Assembly (NCBI GenBank): GCA_965263165.1
Contig: OZ253584.1
Coordinates: 2,294,001 to 2,358,000, forward strand
Direction: 5' to 3'
Length of the DNA: 64,000 nucleotides
From: SAR202-VII-2 sp965263165
Lineage (GTDB): Bacteria > Chloroflexota > Dehalococcoidia > Lucifugimonadales > SAR202-VII-2
Shown here: positions 40,278 through 49,470 of the stretch, piece by piece
How the letters are laid out: every line of letters starts with the position of its first letter
Position numbering within the stretch: the first letter of the stretch is position 1
Notes under the pieces: model-generated
The model's database searches: none
Told to the model about the DNA's origin: nothing
The model's input: the letters and a program-made list of their open reading frames with translations, nothing else
Translations under genes and position numbers: made by a program

Positions 40278-40487
40278 TCACGGCGCCGGGTCGTACCCGC
40301 CGCCCCCTAGGGGGCGGCAGCGGGAGAGGCGGCGCAGGGCCAGCCAGGCGCCATGAAGGGCGCCGCGTCGCTCAACCACCTCGTAGGCGTAGTGAGAGCA
40401 GGTCGGCTCGAACCGGCAACTGCCCAGCATGAAGGGCGAGATCCCTACCTGATAGGCCCGTATGGCCTGCAGCAACAGAGAGCGCAC
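40278..40487 (-). CDS. yidD: Membrane protein insertion efficiency factor YidD
   Basis: A 69-residue protein with the diagnostic CRFEPTCSHYAYE and YQVGISPF motifs of YidD (haemolysin-domain family), an amphipathic helper of YidC. The GTG start shares a base with the rnpA stop (TAGTG). Confidence 0.93.
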   Translation of the reverse strand: MRSLLLQAIRAYQVGISPFMLGSCRFEPTCSHYAYEVVERRGALHGAWLALRRLSRCRPLGGGGYDPAP

Positions 40488-40855
40488 TACTGCGCCTCCC
40501 CGCGGCTCTCCGCCACATCCAACAGCCGCGCCCTCTTCAGCACGTGCCCGACGGCGCTCTGTAGCTCCTGGAAGCTGGCGGTGGATGCATCTTTTCTAGC
40601 GATGATGACGAGGTCCCAGCCCGGTCTTACGCCGGACACTCTAATGATTTCCCGCAGCCGCCTTCTGATCCTATTGCGCCGGACGGCCGCGCCCAGCCAT
40701 TTTCCAACGGTGAGCCCAACGCGGCTCTGTGCGAGCCCACTGGGAGCGGCCTGAAGCACCACGTATGGATTGGCCCAAGACCTGCCCTTCCGGCGGGTCT
40801 CCTGAAACTGACTTCTCTTGGTAAGGCGAAGCGGCGAGCCCACAGAGGCGTCCAT
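40487..40855 (-). CDS. rnpA: Ribonuclease P protein component
   Basis: A 122-residue basic protein with the RNR motif AAVRRNRIRRRLREIIR that contacts the P RNA, and the start RLTKRSQFQETRRKG typical of the family. The ATG at 40855 overlaps the rpmH stop (TAATG). A longer frame runs upstream through rpmH in another phase but is not coding. It is second in the classical rpmH-rnpA-yidD-yidC-jag order. Confidence 0.95.
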   Translation of the reverse strand: MDASVGSPLRLTKRSQFQETRRKGRSWANPYVVLQAAPSGLAQSRVGLTVGKWLGAAVRRNRIRRRLREIIRVSGVRPGWDLVIIARKDASTASFQELQSAVGHVLKRARLLDVAESRGEAQ

Positions 40856-40992
40856 TAGACGGTGAGCTTGGCTCTTCCCTTGGCGCGTCGCCGGGCCAAC
40901 ACAGCTCGACCCCCGGGGGTCGTCATGCGGAGCCTGAAGCCGTGTACGCGGAACCGGCGGCGCTTCTTGGGTTGGTAGGTTCGTTTGCTCAT
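40855..40992 (-). CDS. rpmH: 50S ribosomal protein L34
   Basis: A 45-residue basic protein beginning MSKRTYQPKKRRRFRVHGFR and ending RRRAKGRAKLTV, the universal L34 pattern (KRTYQP...H.F..RM.T..GR..L..RR.KGR..L). The stop overlaps rnpA. It has a perfect-consensus promoter directly upstream. Confidence 0.97.
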   Translation of the reverse strand: MSKRTYQPKKRRRFRVHGFRLRMTTPGGRAVLARRRAKGRAKLTV

Positions 40993-41002
40993 GACGCACC
41001 AA

Positions 41003-41031
41003 ATTATAGGCGACGCCGCGAGGGGTGTCAA
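41003..41031 (-). promoter_or_regulatory. Consensus promoter of the rpmH-rnpA-yidD cluster
   Basis: On the minus strand TTGACA, a 17-bp spacer and TATAAT match the sigma70 consensus at all twelve positions. The -10 box is ten bases from the rpmH ATG, leaving a leader of about four bases. Confidence 0.85.
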
Positions 41032-41204
41032 TTTGAGACCCTGCTGCCGCCTGCGGAACTCCTCCTCGGTGTGGGGTGGCCCCGCCGCCTCCCCGCCGCC
41101 GGGTAACTGCGCCCCGTGCGGCGCGCGGCATGTTGTACCCTATACCGCAATGCAATCCCGCAAGCGCCGCTTTGCAAATCCGCATTCCAGAGGGTAGAGG
41201 AGAC

Positions 41205-42818
41205 GTGGCCAGCGACCAGCGCGAAAAAGACGGCGACGCTGGGGCATACCGGGCAAGGCCGGAGGGGCGCAGCAGGGCCGTGATATACGGAGCGGTGCTG
41301 CTGAGCATGATGGCCGCGGCCATGAACTCCACGTCGGTGAGCACCGCCCTTCCCCAAATAGCGGCCGACCTCGACGGGATGGACCAGCTGTCCTGGATCT
41401 TCACCAGCTTCATGGTGGCGTCGGCTGCCGGGCTTCCCATCTTTGGCAAGCTCTCGGACACCTATGGCCGCAAGCGCTTCTTCATGGCAGGCATGGCGAT
41501 CTTGCTGGTGGGCTCGGCTCTCGCCGGAACGTCCCAGAACATGTGGCAAATGGCGCTCTGGCGCGCCGTCCAGGGTCTCGGCTCCGGGGCGCTGGTGGCC
41601 AATTCCATGGCCATCGTCGGGGAGTTGTTTCCTCCCCGCGAGATGGCGAGGTGGAGGTCGCTGAACCAGGGAGCCTTCATGATCGCCAACACCATAGGGC
41701 CGCTCGTCGGCGGGGTATTGACGGACAACCTGTCCTGGCGGTGGGTCTTCTACATCAACATTCCCATTGGCATCGCGGCGCTGATCATCACCTGGGCGGT
41801 GATGCCCGCTTTCGTCAATCCTCGTGACAATGCCGGGCGAAAGCACACCGTCGATTACCTCGGCGCCGCCGTCCTGCTTCTTGCCGTCATTCCGATGCTG
41901 ATCGGGCTCTCGCTGGGTGGCGTCGCCTACCCCTGGGGCTCCCGCGAGGTGGTGGGGCTGGTGGCCTTTTCCGGCGTGATGCTGGCGCTCTTTGTTTGGG
42001 TGGAGTCCCGGGCCGTGGAGCCCATCCTGCCCCTGTCGCTCTTCCGCAACAGCATTTTCGTCATCTGCGGAGCGGCCTTCTTCATGCTGGGTATGGGCTA
42101 CATGGGCGCCGTGGCCTACTTGCCGCTGTTCATGCAAGGTGTGTTGGGCCAGAGCGCCACCGGCTCCGGCCTTGTCCTGATTCCGATGATGGTGGCGACG
42201 TTCGCCGGCGCGCTGGCCTCCGGGCAACTGCTCTTGATGTCGGGGCGTTACAAGCTGTTGGCCATCGTGTGCCTGGGCCTCAGCACCTTGGGCATGGCGC
42301 TCCTGTCGCGCATGACCGTGGATGTCGGCGGCTGGACGACGGCCATCTACACGACGGTTCTGGGCGCCGGGTTGGGCATGGGTTTCCCGCTCTTCATGGC
42401 CATCATGCACAACGCCTTCCCGCAGCAGATGCTGGGCGTCGTCACGTCCAGCGCGGCCTTTCTCCGGGCGATTGGGAATACGGCCGGCGTTGCGATGATG
42501 GGCGCGCTGCTGATCTCGCGGTTCACGGCGTTGTTCAAGGCCGGCCTGCCCGACGAAGCTGCCCAGGCTATGCAGCGGGCGGGTGTAATCCTGCCCACCG
42601 ACCCGCAGGCCCTGATAGACGATGCAACGTTGGCCGGCATCCGCGGGGCGCTGGAAGACTCCGGCGGGGCCGGCGTGGTCGAAACCGTGCTGGAAACCAT
42701 GCGGGCGGCCTTGGCAAGCGGGTCGGAAGCAGCCTACCTGGGAGCTGCCGCGGCAATCGGGGTCGTCTTCATCGCCAGCCTATTCCTGAAAGAGATTCCC
42801 ATGCGGCGCAGCAACTAG
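41205..42818 (+). CDS. MFS drug transporter, DHA2 (EmrB/QacA) type
   Basis: A 537-residue protein with about fourteen helices, the DHA2 layout. Motif A is GKLSDTYGRKRFF, motif C-like MGALL and GPLVGGVLTDNLSWRWVFYINIPIG is the well-known helix 5-6 block of EmrB/QacA exporters. The GTG at 41205 is preceded by GAGGAG. Upstream codons in frame overlap GC-rich noise and I excluded them. It exports hydrophobic compounds by proton antiport; the substrate is unknown. Confidence 0.9.
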   Translation: MASDQREKDGDAGAYRARPEGRSRAVIYGAVLLSMMAAAMNSTSVSTALPQIAADLDGMDQLSWIFTSFMVASAAGLPIFGKLSDTYGRKRFFMAGMAILLVGSALAGTSQNMWQMALWRAVQGLGSGALVANSMAIVGELFPPREMARWRSLNQGAFMIANTIGPLVGGVLTDNLSWRWVFYINIPIGIAALIITWAVMPAFVNPRDNAGRKHTVDYLGAAVLLLAVIPMLIGLSLGGVAYPWGSREVVGLVAFSGVMLALFVWVESRAVEPILPLSLFRNSIFVICGAAFFMLGMGYMGAVAYLPLFMQGVLGQSATGSGLVLIPMMVATFAGALASGQLLLMSGRYKLLAIVCLGLSTLGMALLSRMTVDVGGWTTAIYTTVLGAGLGMGFPLFMAIMHNAFPQQMLGVVTSSAAFLRAIGNTAGVAMMGALLISRFTALFKAGLPDEAAQAMQRAGVILPTDPQALIDDATLAGIRGALEDSGGAGVVETVLETMRAALASGSEAAYLGAAAAIGVVFIASLFLKEIPMRRSN

Positions 42819-44071
42819 CCGCCGCCCTCCACCGCCTCCACCGCCTGCTGAGAGCCCTCATCCGGCCCCTCCATGCGCAGCCGGGAAAAGCGAAGCAGAA
42901 TTCCAGAGGCGGTCAACGACAGTCCGCCGAAGCTGAGGATCGTCAACGTCAGCCTGAGGTCGTCCGTGGCTTCCTGGATGAAGCCGGCGAGCAGAGGGCC
43001 TAGCACCGTGCCCAACGAAATCGCCGATAGCAAGAATCCCAGGCCAACTGCCACCTCTCGCGGCTTCACGCCGGGCAACTGGAAGGCCACCGTATGCAGC
43101 ACCGGCCAGCATCCCCAGGTCAGGCCGTTGATAAGCGACAGCGCCAGCAGCAGGGGCAGGTTGCCGGTGAGGGCGATCCCCAGATACGTGCCGGTCATCA
43201 CCAGACCCTGAATGATGATCAGCGGCCTGCGCACGTCAACGTTCTTGAGCAGATATCCGACGCCCAGGGATGATGGACCCCCAACGATGATCCCGACCGC
43301 CAGTATCACCCCCGCCATTTCCAAGGAGATGCCGGCGGTTTCGAGGGCGTGGGTTGGGAAGAAGGCCACGAACGCGCCCCAGGGAATGGTGATCCCCACA
43401 AACCCCACGCCCGCGATCCACAGGTCGCGGTCGCGCAGCGCGCTGCGAAGAATGCCCAATTCCGTGGGCGTCCTCCTGTCCGGCGAGGCGGCGGGCCCTT
43501 CCCTGCCGATGATGACCCAGAGCACAGCCATGACCGCTGTGGCAACGGCGAACGCGTAGAGCACGATTCGCCAATTGTCGCCCAGGGCGCCAAGCAGGAA
43601 AGGGGTAACGATGAGGCCCGTTCCCACGATCACTCCGAAGAACGAGTCGCCGATGCTGTTGACGAAGATGACCTCGCGCGGGCGGAACCACTGCCGGATC
43701 AGGAGAGCTCTGGCGGGTTCTCTCGCCAGAACGGCTACCCCCAGTCCAATGCGTCCCAGAACAAGGACGAAAAAGGCGGGCGACCAGCCCTGGAGCAACA
43801 AACACAGGAAAGCCACGATCATGGTGACGGTGGTGAGTATCTTGGGGCGGTACCGGGACAGGAGCAGGCTGAGAGGCACCGCCAACAGCAGGCTGCCCCA
43901 GAAGCCGGCGGAACCGAGGATGCCCTGCTCGCTGGGAGAGAGGCTCAGCTCACTGCTGATGGACGGCAACAGGATGCCCAGGACGACGACCATCGCGACC
44001 CCGGCCACCCAGAACAGGACCCATGTCCCGAAGATGACCCAGCGGTAGGCGGAGGTTTGTCCCTGATTCAC
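42815..44071 (-). CDS. MFS transporter
   Basis: A 418-residue protein with about twelve helices. Markers include GILGSAGFWGSLLLAVPLSLLLSRYRPK (helices 2-3 with a degenerate motif A) and the central loop between helices 6 and 7. It resembles the nitrate/nitrite or oxalate-formate type porters only loosely. It converges with the upstream EmrB-type gene and overlaps it by four bases. The substrate is unknown. Confidence 0.82.
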   Translation of the reverse strand: MNQGQTSAYRWVIFGTWVLFWVAGVAMVVVLGILLPSISSELSLSPSEQGILGSAGFWGSLLLAVPLSLLLSRYRPKILTTVTMIVAFLCLLLQGWSPAFFVLVLGRIGLGVAVLAREPARALLIRQWFRPREVIFVNSIGDSFFGVIVGTGLIVTPFLLGALGDNWRIVLYAFAVATAVMAVLWVIIGREGPAASPDRRTPTELGILRSALRDRDLWIAGVGFVGITIPWGAFVAFFPTHALETAGISLEMAGVILAVGIIVGGPSSLGVGYLLKNVDVRRPLIIIQGLVMTGTYLGIALTGNLPLLLALSLINGLTWGCWPVLHTVAFQLPGVKPREVAVGLGFLLSAISLGTVLGPLLAGFIQEATDDLRLTLTILSFGGLSLTASGILLRFSRLRMEGPDEGSQQAVEAVEGGG

Positions 44072-44202
44072 GCGCCCTCCTAGGCCCCTAGCCTAAGTCA
44101 AGGGGGCCGCGTTGTACACTGCTGGCCCATTGTTCGTAAAGCCTGACCTGTCCGCGGGGCCTGATGAGGCGGGGAGTGGCTGGCGGGTGGGGCGCACGGG
44201 AG

Positions 44203-44754
44203 CTAAGCCGAGGCCGGCGTCAGGTATTGGGCAACCACCTGGTCCAACGGCAGCGCCTCGCTGTGGAGGACGTTCCGCACGATTCGGATGGCGTATTCCT
44301 TGACCTCCGGTGGCTCCTCCGGCCGGTGGACCATTGTGCAGTCCTCAACCAGCACCACCTTGTACCTGAGTTGGAAGGCGTCGGCACAGGTCCAGAGGAC
44401 GGTGTTGTCGGTGGAGGCCCCGGCGACGATGACGGTATCCCTGTTGGTGGTCCGCAGAATGTAGTCGAGGTCGTTGTAGGAGAAGCCGCTCAGGTAGCGC
44501 TTGTAGGTGATGATGTCCCGGGTCGTCGGCTGAAGCTCGGGGATCACCTCGAGACCCTCGGTCCCTTCCAGCATGGTGGAGTGGCCGACGCCGTCGCTGG
44601 GACGGCGCATACTGTTGACGTGGATGACTTGGGCGTCAGCCGCGTAGGCCGCGTCCTTGAGCGCCCGGACGCGGGCCACCATGTCGTACCCGAAGCTGCC
44701 GGGCTCCCAACCGTAGCCCTTGGCCATGTCGAGGATGATGACGGCTGGATTCAT
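44203..44754 (-). CDS. Isochorismatase-like cysteine hydrolase family protein lacking the usual catalytic Cys
   Basis: A 183-residue protein with the isochorismatase fold: AVIILDMAKGYGW (catalytic Asp), YKRYLSGFSYNDL (the usual Lys/Phe loop) and VIVAGASTDNTVLWTCADAF. In active family members the last block reads G.xT..C...TA.DA. Here Thr occupies the Cys position and a Cys appears five residues later. So it is either inactive, uses a shifted nucleophile, or is of the isochorismatase type that needs no Cys. The ATG at 44754 fits the domain start; upstream sequence is unsupported. Confidence 0.75.
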   Translation of the reverse strand: MNPAVIILDMAKGYGWEPGSFGYDMVARVRALKDAAYAADAQVIHVNSMRRPSDGVGHSTMLEGTEGLEVIPELQPTTRDIITYKRYLSGFSYNDLDYILRTTNRDTVIVAGASTDNTVLWTCADAFQLRYKVVLVEDCTMVHRPEEPPEVKEYAIRIVRNVLHSEALPLDQVVAQYLTPASA

Positions 44755-44945
44755 GCTTGCCCCCGTATGCAGAGGATGCCAACGTTCTGGGTCAATGTAC
44801 CACAGGGCTCGTTGAGGAGCGCGGTTGACATGGCCACCCCGCAAGCCTACATTTCGTTCGCAACGGCAGGTCGAAACCGTCATTCCCCGCCAAACCCCAA
44901 GCTGAAGCCGGAAGCTCAAACCGCAAGCCGCGACACGGAGGAGCC

Positions 44946-46052
44946 ATGCCTGGAGTCGTCGACGCAGACACGCACATTATGGAACCCGGGGCCATGTGGG
45001 ACCTGATGGGCGAGTCCCAGTATCATAGAAGGCCCGTCCTCGTGACGGTGCCCAACGATACGCTTTATAAAGGCTTCAACGCCTTCTGGCTTCTCGACGG
45101 CGACATCTTCCCCAAGCCCGCTGGCAAGGGCGGATTCCCGCTGGCCACCCCCACGGCGGCCGATGTCATTATGAATCGCAACCAGGACATCAGCATCGGC
45201 TCCATGGAGATCACCGACGTGCCCGACCGTTTGCGCGACATGGACACCCTCGACGTGGACGTTCAGATTGTCTATCCGACCCTGTTTCTGGTGTGCCTGA
45301 CCCAAGACCCCAAGCTGGAAGTGGAGCTTTGCCGGGCGTACAACCGGTTCATGGGCAACGCCTGGGCGCAGAGCAACAATCGCATCCGGTGGGTGCTAAT
45401 GCCCCCGCTACGCGACGTCGACGCCACGGTCGAAGAGATGCGGTACGGCAGGGACAACGGGGCGGTTGGCGTGTTCTTCCGGGCGCTGGAAGTGGACATG
45501 TCGCTGGCCGAGCCCTACTTCTTCCCCGTCTACGCTGAAGCCGCCAGGCTGGGCCTTCCCATCTCCATCCACACCGGCGCCGGCTCGCCCACCATCACCA
45601 ACGTCTTCAACTACGACATCAGCTTCACCTTCCCCACGATACGCATTCAGCCGCTGATGGCGTTCCGGGACATTGTGGCCAACCGCGTGCCCGAGAAATT
45701 CCCCGGCCTGCGCTTCGGCTTCCTGGAAGCTGAGGCCTCATGGGTGCCGTACGTGCTGCACAACCTCGGCCGCTACTTCAAGCTCATCAAGGACGACACT
45801 CGCAAGGGCGGAGTCAAGCTCTTCGAGGAGTACGGCATCTTCGTTGCCTGCGAGGCCGACGAGGACGTGAACTACCTGGTGGACTACATGGGCGAGGACC
45901 ACCTGATGATCGGCTCCGACTATGGCCACAACGACCAGTCCTTCGAGGACAACATGGCCCGCGTGTTCAGGGGTCGCGAGGATGTTCCCAGCAGGGTCAT
46001 CGAGAAGATCCTCTGCGACAATCCGCGCGCCTTCTACGGCCTGGAGCAGTAG
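44946..46052 (+). CDS. Amidohydrolase family protein (amidohydrolase 2, ACMSD-like)
   Basis: A 368-residue TIM-barrel metal-dependent hydrolase or decarboxylase. The start VVDADTHIMEP carries the DxH-type motif, SIHTGAG the next His, LRFGFLEAEASWVP the metal-adjacent Glu, and LMIGSDYGHND the final Asp. These are hallmarks of the PF04909 group that includes aminocarboxymuconate-semialdehyde decarboxylase. ACGGAGGAGCC precedes the ATG. It is divergent from the isochorismatase-like gene, and both may act on small ring or acid substrates. Confidence 0.87.
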   Translation: MPGVVDADTHIMEPGAMWDLMGESQYHRRPVLVTVPNDTLYKGFNAFWLLDGDIFPKPAGKGGFPLATPTAADVIMNRNQDISIGSMEITDVPDRLRDMDTLDVDVQIVYPTLFLVCLTQDPKLEVELCRAYNRFMGNAWAQSNNRIRWVLMPPLRDVDATVEEMRYGRDNGAVGVFFRALEVDMSLAEPYFFPVYAEAARLGLPISIHTGAGSPTITNVFNYDISFTFPTIRIQPLMAFRDIVANRVPEKFPGLRFGFLEAEASWVPYVLHNLGRYFKLIKDDTRKGGVKLFEEYGIFVACEADEDVNYLVDYMGEDHLMIGSDYGHNDQSFEDNMARVFRGREDVPSRVIEKILCDNPRAFYGLEQ

Positions 46053-46104
46053 GGCTCTACGCCCCGCCTGCAGTGGCCGGCGGCGCATCGGCGGACGCCG
46101 CGCC

Positions 46105-47049
46105 TCACAGCCCGGACACCAGCAGCGCGGCCCCCACCATGGACAGCAGCATCGCTGCTATCGTGCGGCCGTTGAAGACCTCGGTTTGCCGGTTTAGCGC
46201 GTATGAGTAGGCGATGGTGAACAGGGAGTTGGTCTCCACCAGCGGGGCCACGACCGTCACCGGGGCCAGCGAGATGGCCACGTAGCGGAACAGGTGGGCC
46301 ATGAAAGAGCTGACCGTCCCGGCGGCGAACCAGGGTATCGCGGCCCGGTTCATGCCCATGACGCTGGCAAGCTGTCCCGGAATGGCCAGGATCAGCAGCA
46401 TGGCGCCCGCCGCCGTCATGTAGGAGATCAGGCCTCCGGCAACACCCATGCCCGTGTTCTCCAGGGCCATGCGCATGAGCAACGGGCTGGACCCGTAGCC
46501 CACCGCTGTCGCCAACCCGAAGAAATACCCCTCCGCCTGGCGCCGCACGAAAACGGGCTCGGTCTTGGAGGGCGTTTCGGAGGACTGGGGTTCTGCGCCT
46601 CCGCTGGGGACGGGCGCAGCCTTACTCCGCCCCTCCAGCATCAGAAGAGGAGCAATGACCAGCAGGGCGATGCCGAAACCCTTGGCCGTCGTCATCTCCT
46701 CGCCCAGGAAGACAATTGCGGAGACGACGGCGATCAGCACGGCGAAGGAGCGCAAGGGCGTCGAACCGTTGGCCCCCAAGGCGCGCACGGCGCGGTAATT
46801 GCAGTACCGGCCAATGAGCATGTTGGTGAGGCCGGATATGGTCAGCAACAGCCAGTCGGCCCCGGAGAACACCGACAGCCGGAACATCTGCCCCGACACT
46901 GCCCCGGCGATGAGAAACAGCGGAACGCCGGCCAACACGGTGACGTACATGCCCTGAAGGGCGCTGGCGTAAAGGACGCCCCGCCGCGCCACCACGCCGC
47001 TCACGGCGAACGAGGCGCCGGTCAGGATGCCGAAGATGGGACCAATCAT
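46105..47049 (-). CDS. EamA/DMT family transporter
   Basis: A 314-residue protein with ten hydrophobic helices in two EamA repeats separated by a polar loop (about residues 145-170). The repeats begin GPIFGILTGASFAVSGVVAR and YFFGLATAVGYGSSPLLMR. I took the ATG at 47049; upstream residues are charged and unlike the family. It should export or import small metabolites; the substrate is unknown. Confidence 0.85.
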   Translation of the reverse strand: MIGPIFGILTGASFAVSGVVARRGVLYASALQGMYVTVLAGVPLFLIAGAVSGQMFRLSVFSGADWLLLTISGLTNMLIGRYCNYRAVRALGANGSTPLRSFAVLIAVVSAIVFLGEEMTTAKGFGIALLVIAPLLMLEGRSKAAPVPSGGAEPQSSETPSKTEPVFVRRQAEGYFFGLATAVGYGSSPLLMRMALENTGMGVAGGLISYMTAAGAMLLILAIPGQLASVMGMNRAAIPWFAAGTVSSFMAHLFRYVAISLAPVTVVAPLVETNSLFTIAYSYALNRQTEVFNGRTIAAMLLSMVGAALLVSGL

Positions 47050-47289
47050 GAAGCCTTTGTGCTGAGGCCTGTCGTGGGGCGATTCTATGCGCCCCTCCGC
47101 CCTTCCCGCCACTGCGCTAACATAGACGCCCGTGGGCCGGCCAGCCCAAGGCTTCACATGGCTGTCCCTCCTGTCCTTTTCGGCGGCATGACGGTATACC
47201 CCTGATCGCGGCGGCGGCGGATGGCGGCGCCGGCAGAGTGGGACCACGGCAACCAATTGGAACCGGCTCTGCCGGGCAAGCGAGGGAGC

Positions 47290-48641
47290 ATGATCGCGCC
47301 TGTTCTTTCACGCATGGGCGTTGTTTCTTTCATTGGCCTCATGGTGGCGGCTTGCGCCTCTCCCACAGCCGTGAATTCTCCTGACGAATCCCGTTCAGCC
47401 GTAACTCCGACCCAAGGCGCTGATGTCGCGCTGCCAGCCGGGACATTAAGTCCCATTACCCCTTCGCCCAGCCTAACCGCCGGCGCCTCGGCGGCGTTGC
47501 CCGCGCCCACTTTGATCGAAACTCCGCCTCCAACACCGCCCAGAGACGCTCCCGTGGAGCTGCCGCCCACTCCTCTAAGGCCTATGCGCGTCGGACCTGC
47601 TTTTCCCAACCTTTCCTTCCACCGGCTGACCAACCTCGTCGACGCGGGCGATGGGCCCGGCCGGCTGTTTGCCACGGAGCAGAACGGCCGTATTCGAGTG
47701 TTCCCCAACGAGACCGGCGTCACCGATGCTCCGGTTTTCCTGGACGTTAGCGGGAACGTGAGCACCGGCGGTAATGAAGAGGGCTTACTGGGCCTCGCGT
47801 TCGATCCCGCCTTTGCTGAGAACCGCCGCTTCTATGTGTACTACTCAGCATCGGGCCCGCGGCGCTCCGTTGTGTCGAGCTTCACCGTCGATGCCGATGA
47901 TCCCGGCCGCGCGGACCCCGCCAGCGAACAGGTGATTCTTGAAATCGAGCAGCCCGCCAGCAATCACAACGGTGGGCAACTCGCCTTTGGCCCGGACGGA
48001 TACCTCTATGTGGGTCTAGGCGACGGCGGCCGCGCCGGTGACCCTTGGGGCAACGGCCAGGACCCCGGGACGCTGCTGGGCTCTATCCTGCGCGTAGACG
48101 TGAGCGGTGAAGGCTACAGGGTTCCGTCAGACAATCCGTTCGCAGGTGTAGACGGGGCCAGGATGAGGTCTGGGCATACGGCTTCAGAAATCCCTGGCGG
48201 TTCTCCTTCGACCCGGCAACCGGCGACCTCTGGGTTGCCGATGTCGGCCAGAACGCCTGGGAAGAGGTGAACGTTGTGCGTCCGGGGCTGAACTACGGCT
48301 GGCGCATCATGGAGGGCCTGGCCTGCTTCAGCCCCAAGAGCGGCTGCAACGAGTCCGGACTTCAGCTCCCGCTAACGACGTACGGACGCGACGACGGCTG
48401 CTCCATCAGCGGTGGCTTCGTGTACCGCGGCCAGAAATTGCCGTCGCTGGAAGGGGCTTACGTCTACGGGGATTTCTGCTCCGGCAAGATTTGGGGCGTG
48501 CGCTACGACGGCGCATCCGTTACGGAGCATGGCCTGCTGGCGGACACCAACTTGGAGATCACGTCCTTTGGCGTGGACGCTGCCGGCGAACTCTTCGTCC
48601 TATCACGCGATACGGGTATTTTCCTCTTGAAGCCTGCCTAG
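47290..48641 (+). pseudogene. PQQ-dependent sugar dehydrogenase lipoprotein, interrupted by a frameshift
   Basis: The first part (47290-48162) encodes a lipoprotein signal with lipobox MVAAC, a Pro/Thr-rich linker and the soluble glucose dehydrogenase-like propeller (TNLVDAGDGPGRLFATEQNGRI split as usual; GNEEGLLGLAFDP; NHNGGQLAFGPDGYLYVGLGDGG). At about 48160 the frame must step back by one base to continue with DEVWAYGFRNPWRFSFDP and on to the stop at 48641. The two pieces join into one full-length protein. A one-base deletion in a GG run explains it. The gene may be broken or the base may be a sequence error. ATG at 47290 has GAGGGAG upstream. Confidence 0.82.
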
Positions 48642-48654
48642 TGAGGCTTGACGC

Positions 48655-49299
48655 ATGCGTGTGTCGTCCGACTTCTTAACGAGAGGACTCCTCATCTGCG
48701 GACTGGCGGCGCCAGTGGTGCTGACGGCCTTCGTCGCGTGGGGGACCATGGCCACGCCCGGATATAGCCAGTTGTCCCACACCGTCAGCCAACTGGCTGC
48801 ACAGGGCCGGCCGCATCCTGCGATCATGAACGCCGGCTTCATCGCTACTGCTGCGCTGATGATGGGTTTTGGCTACGGCATGCACCGTCTTCTGGGCCGT
48901 ACCCTCGGCGCCAAGGCCGTCGGACTACTTGCCGGGCTGCACGCCTTCGGCCTGGTCATGGTGGCCGTCTTCCGCGACGACATGAAAGAGTCCGCGGCCG
49001 CGGACTCGGCGGGAGGCATGCTCCACACGGCCTTCGCGCTATTGGCGTTTCTCGCCCTTGCCCTGGCGATGGTGGCCTTTGCCTGGGCCGTCCACAAAGC
49101 GCCGGCGTGGCGTTTTCTGGCATTCCTGTCCCTGGTCATCATGCTGCTGCTCTGTGCGTTGGGGTTTTCCTTCCTGTTCCTACAGTCGGGGCCGTTGGAG
49201 GGATTGGTTCAGCGCTTGTCTCTGATGCTGTTCATGGTCTGGGCCGTGGCCGTCGCCTCCCGGGGCCTTTGGCTGACCCGTCCCTCAGCCGTCGGCTAG
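48655..49299 (+). CDS. DUF998 family membrane protein
   Basis: A 214-residue protein with six hydrophobic helices. The block YSQLSHTVSQLAAQGRPHPAIMN is the characteristic first-loop signature of the DUF998 family, and DDMKESAAADSAGGMLHTAFA is the second loop. The function of the family is unknown. It starts 13 bp after the PQQ dehydrogenase frame. Confidence 0.8.
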   Translation: MRVSSDFLTRGLLICGLAAPVVLTAFVAWGTMATPGYSQLSHTVSQLAAQGRPHPAIMNAGFIATAALMMGFGYGMHRLLGRTLGAKAVGLLAGLHAFGLVMVAVFRDDMKESAAADSAGGMLHTAFALLAFLALALAMVAFAWAVHKAPAWRFLAFLSLVIMLLLCALGFSFLFLQSGPLEGLVQRLSLMLFMVWAVAVASRGLWLTRPSAVG

Positions 49300-49413
49300 C
49301 CCACCGTTCGGATTGACGCCGAGGGAGGTGGCGATTAGGGATCTGGCCGGGCGGTTGTAGGGTGGCGGGAAGGGGGATGAGCGTTCCCCAGGCGTTCATG
49401 CGGGAATGAGTCC

Positions 49414-49443
49414 GAAATGAAGCCTGAAATGAAGTTGAAATGA
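49414..49443 (+). promoter_or_regulatory. Three direct repeats GAAATGA at the fic promoter
   Basis: GAAATGA occurs at 49414, 49426 and 49437, steps of 12 and 11 bp, with the last copy covering the -35 box. Such helically phased sites often bind a dimeric or oligomeric regulator, possibly the Fic protein itself. Confidence 0.4.
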
Positions 49444-49463
49444 ACTAAGCTCTTCGGTATCAT
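49435..49463 (+). promoter_or_regulatory. Promoter of the fic gene, probably leaderless
   Basis: TTGAAA (49435-49440), a 17-bp spacer and TATCAT (49458-49463) are followed by seven bases and the GTG at 49471. Confidence 0.6.
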
Positions 49464-49470
49464 TTTACGA

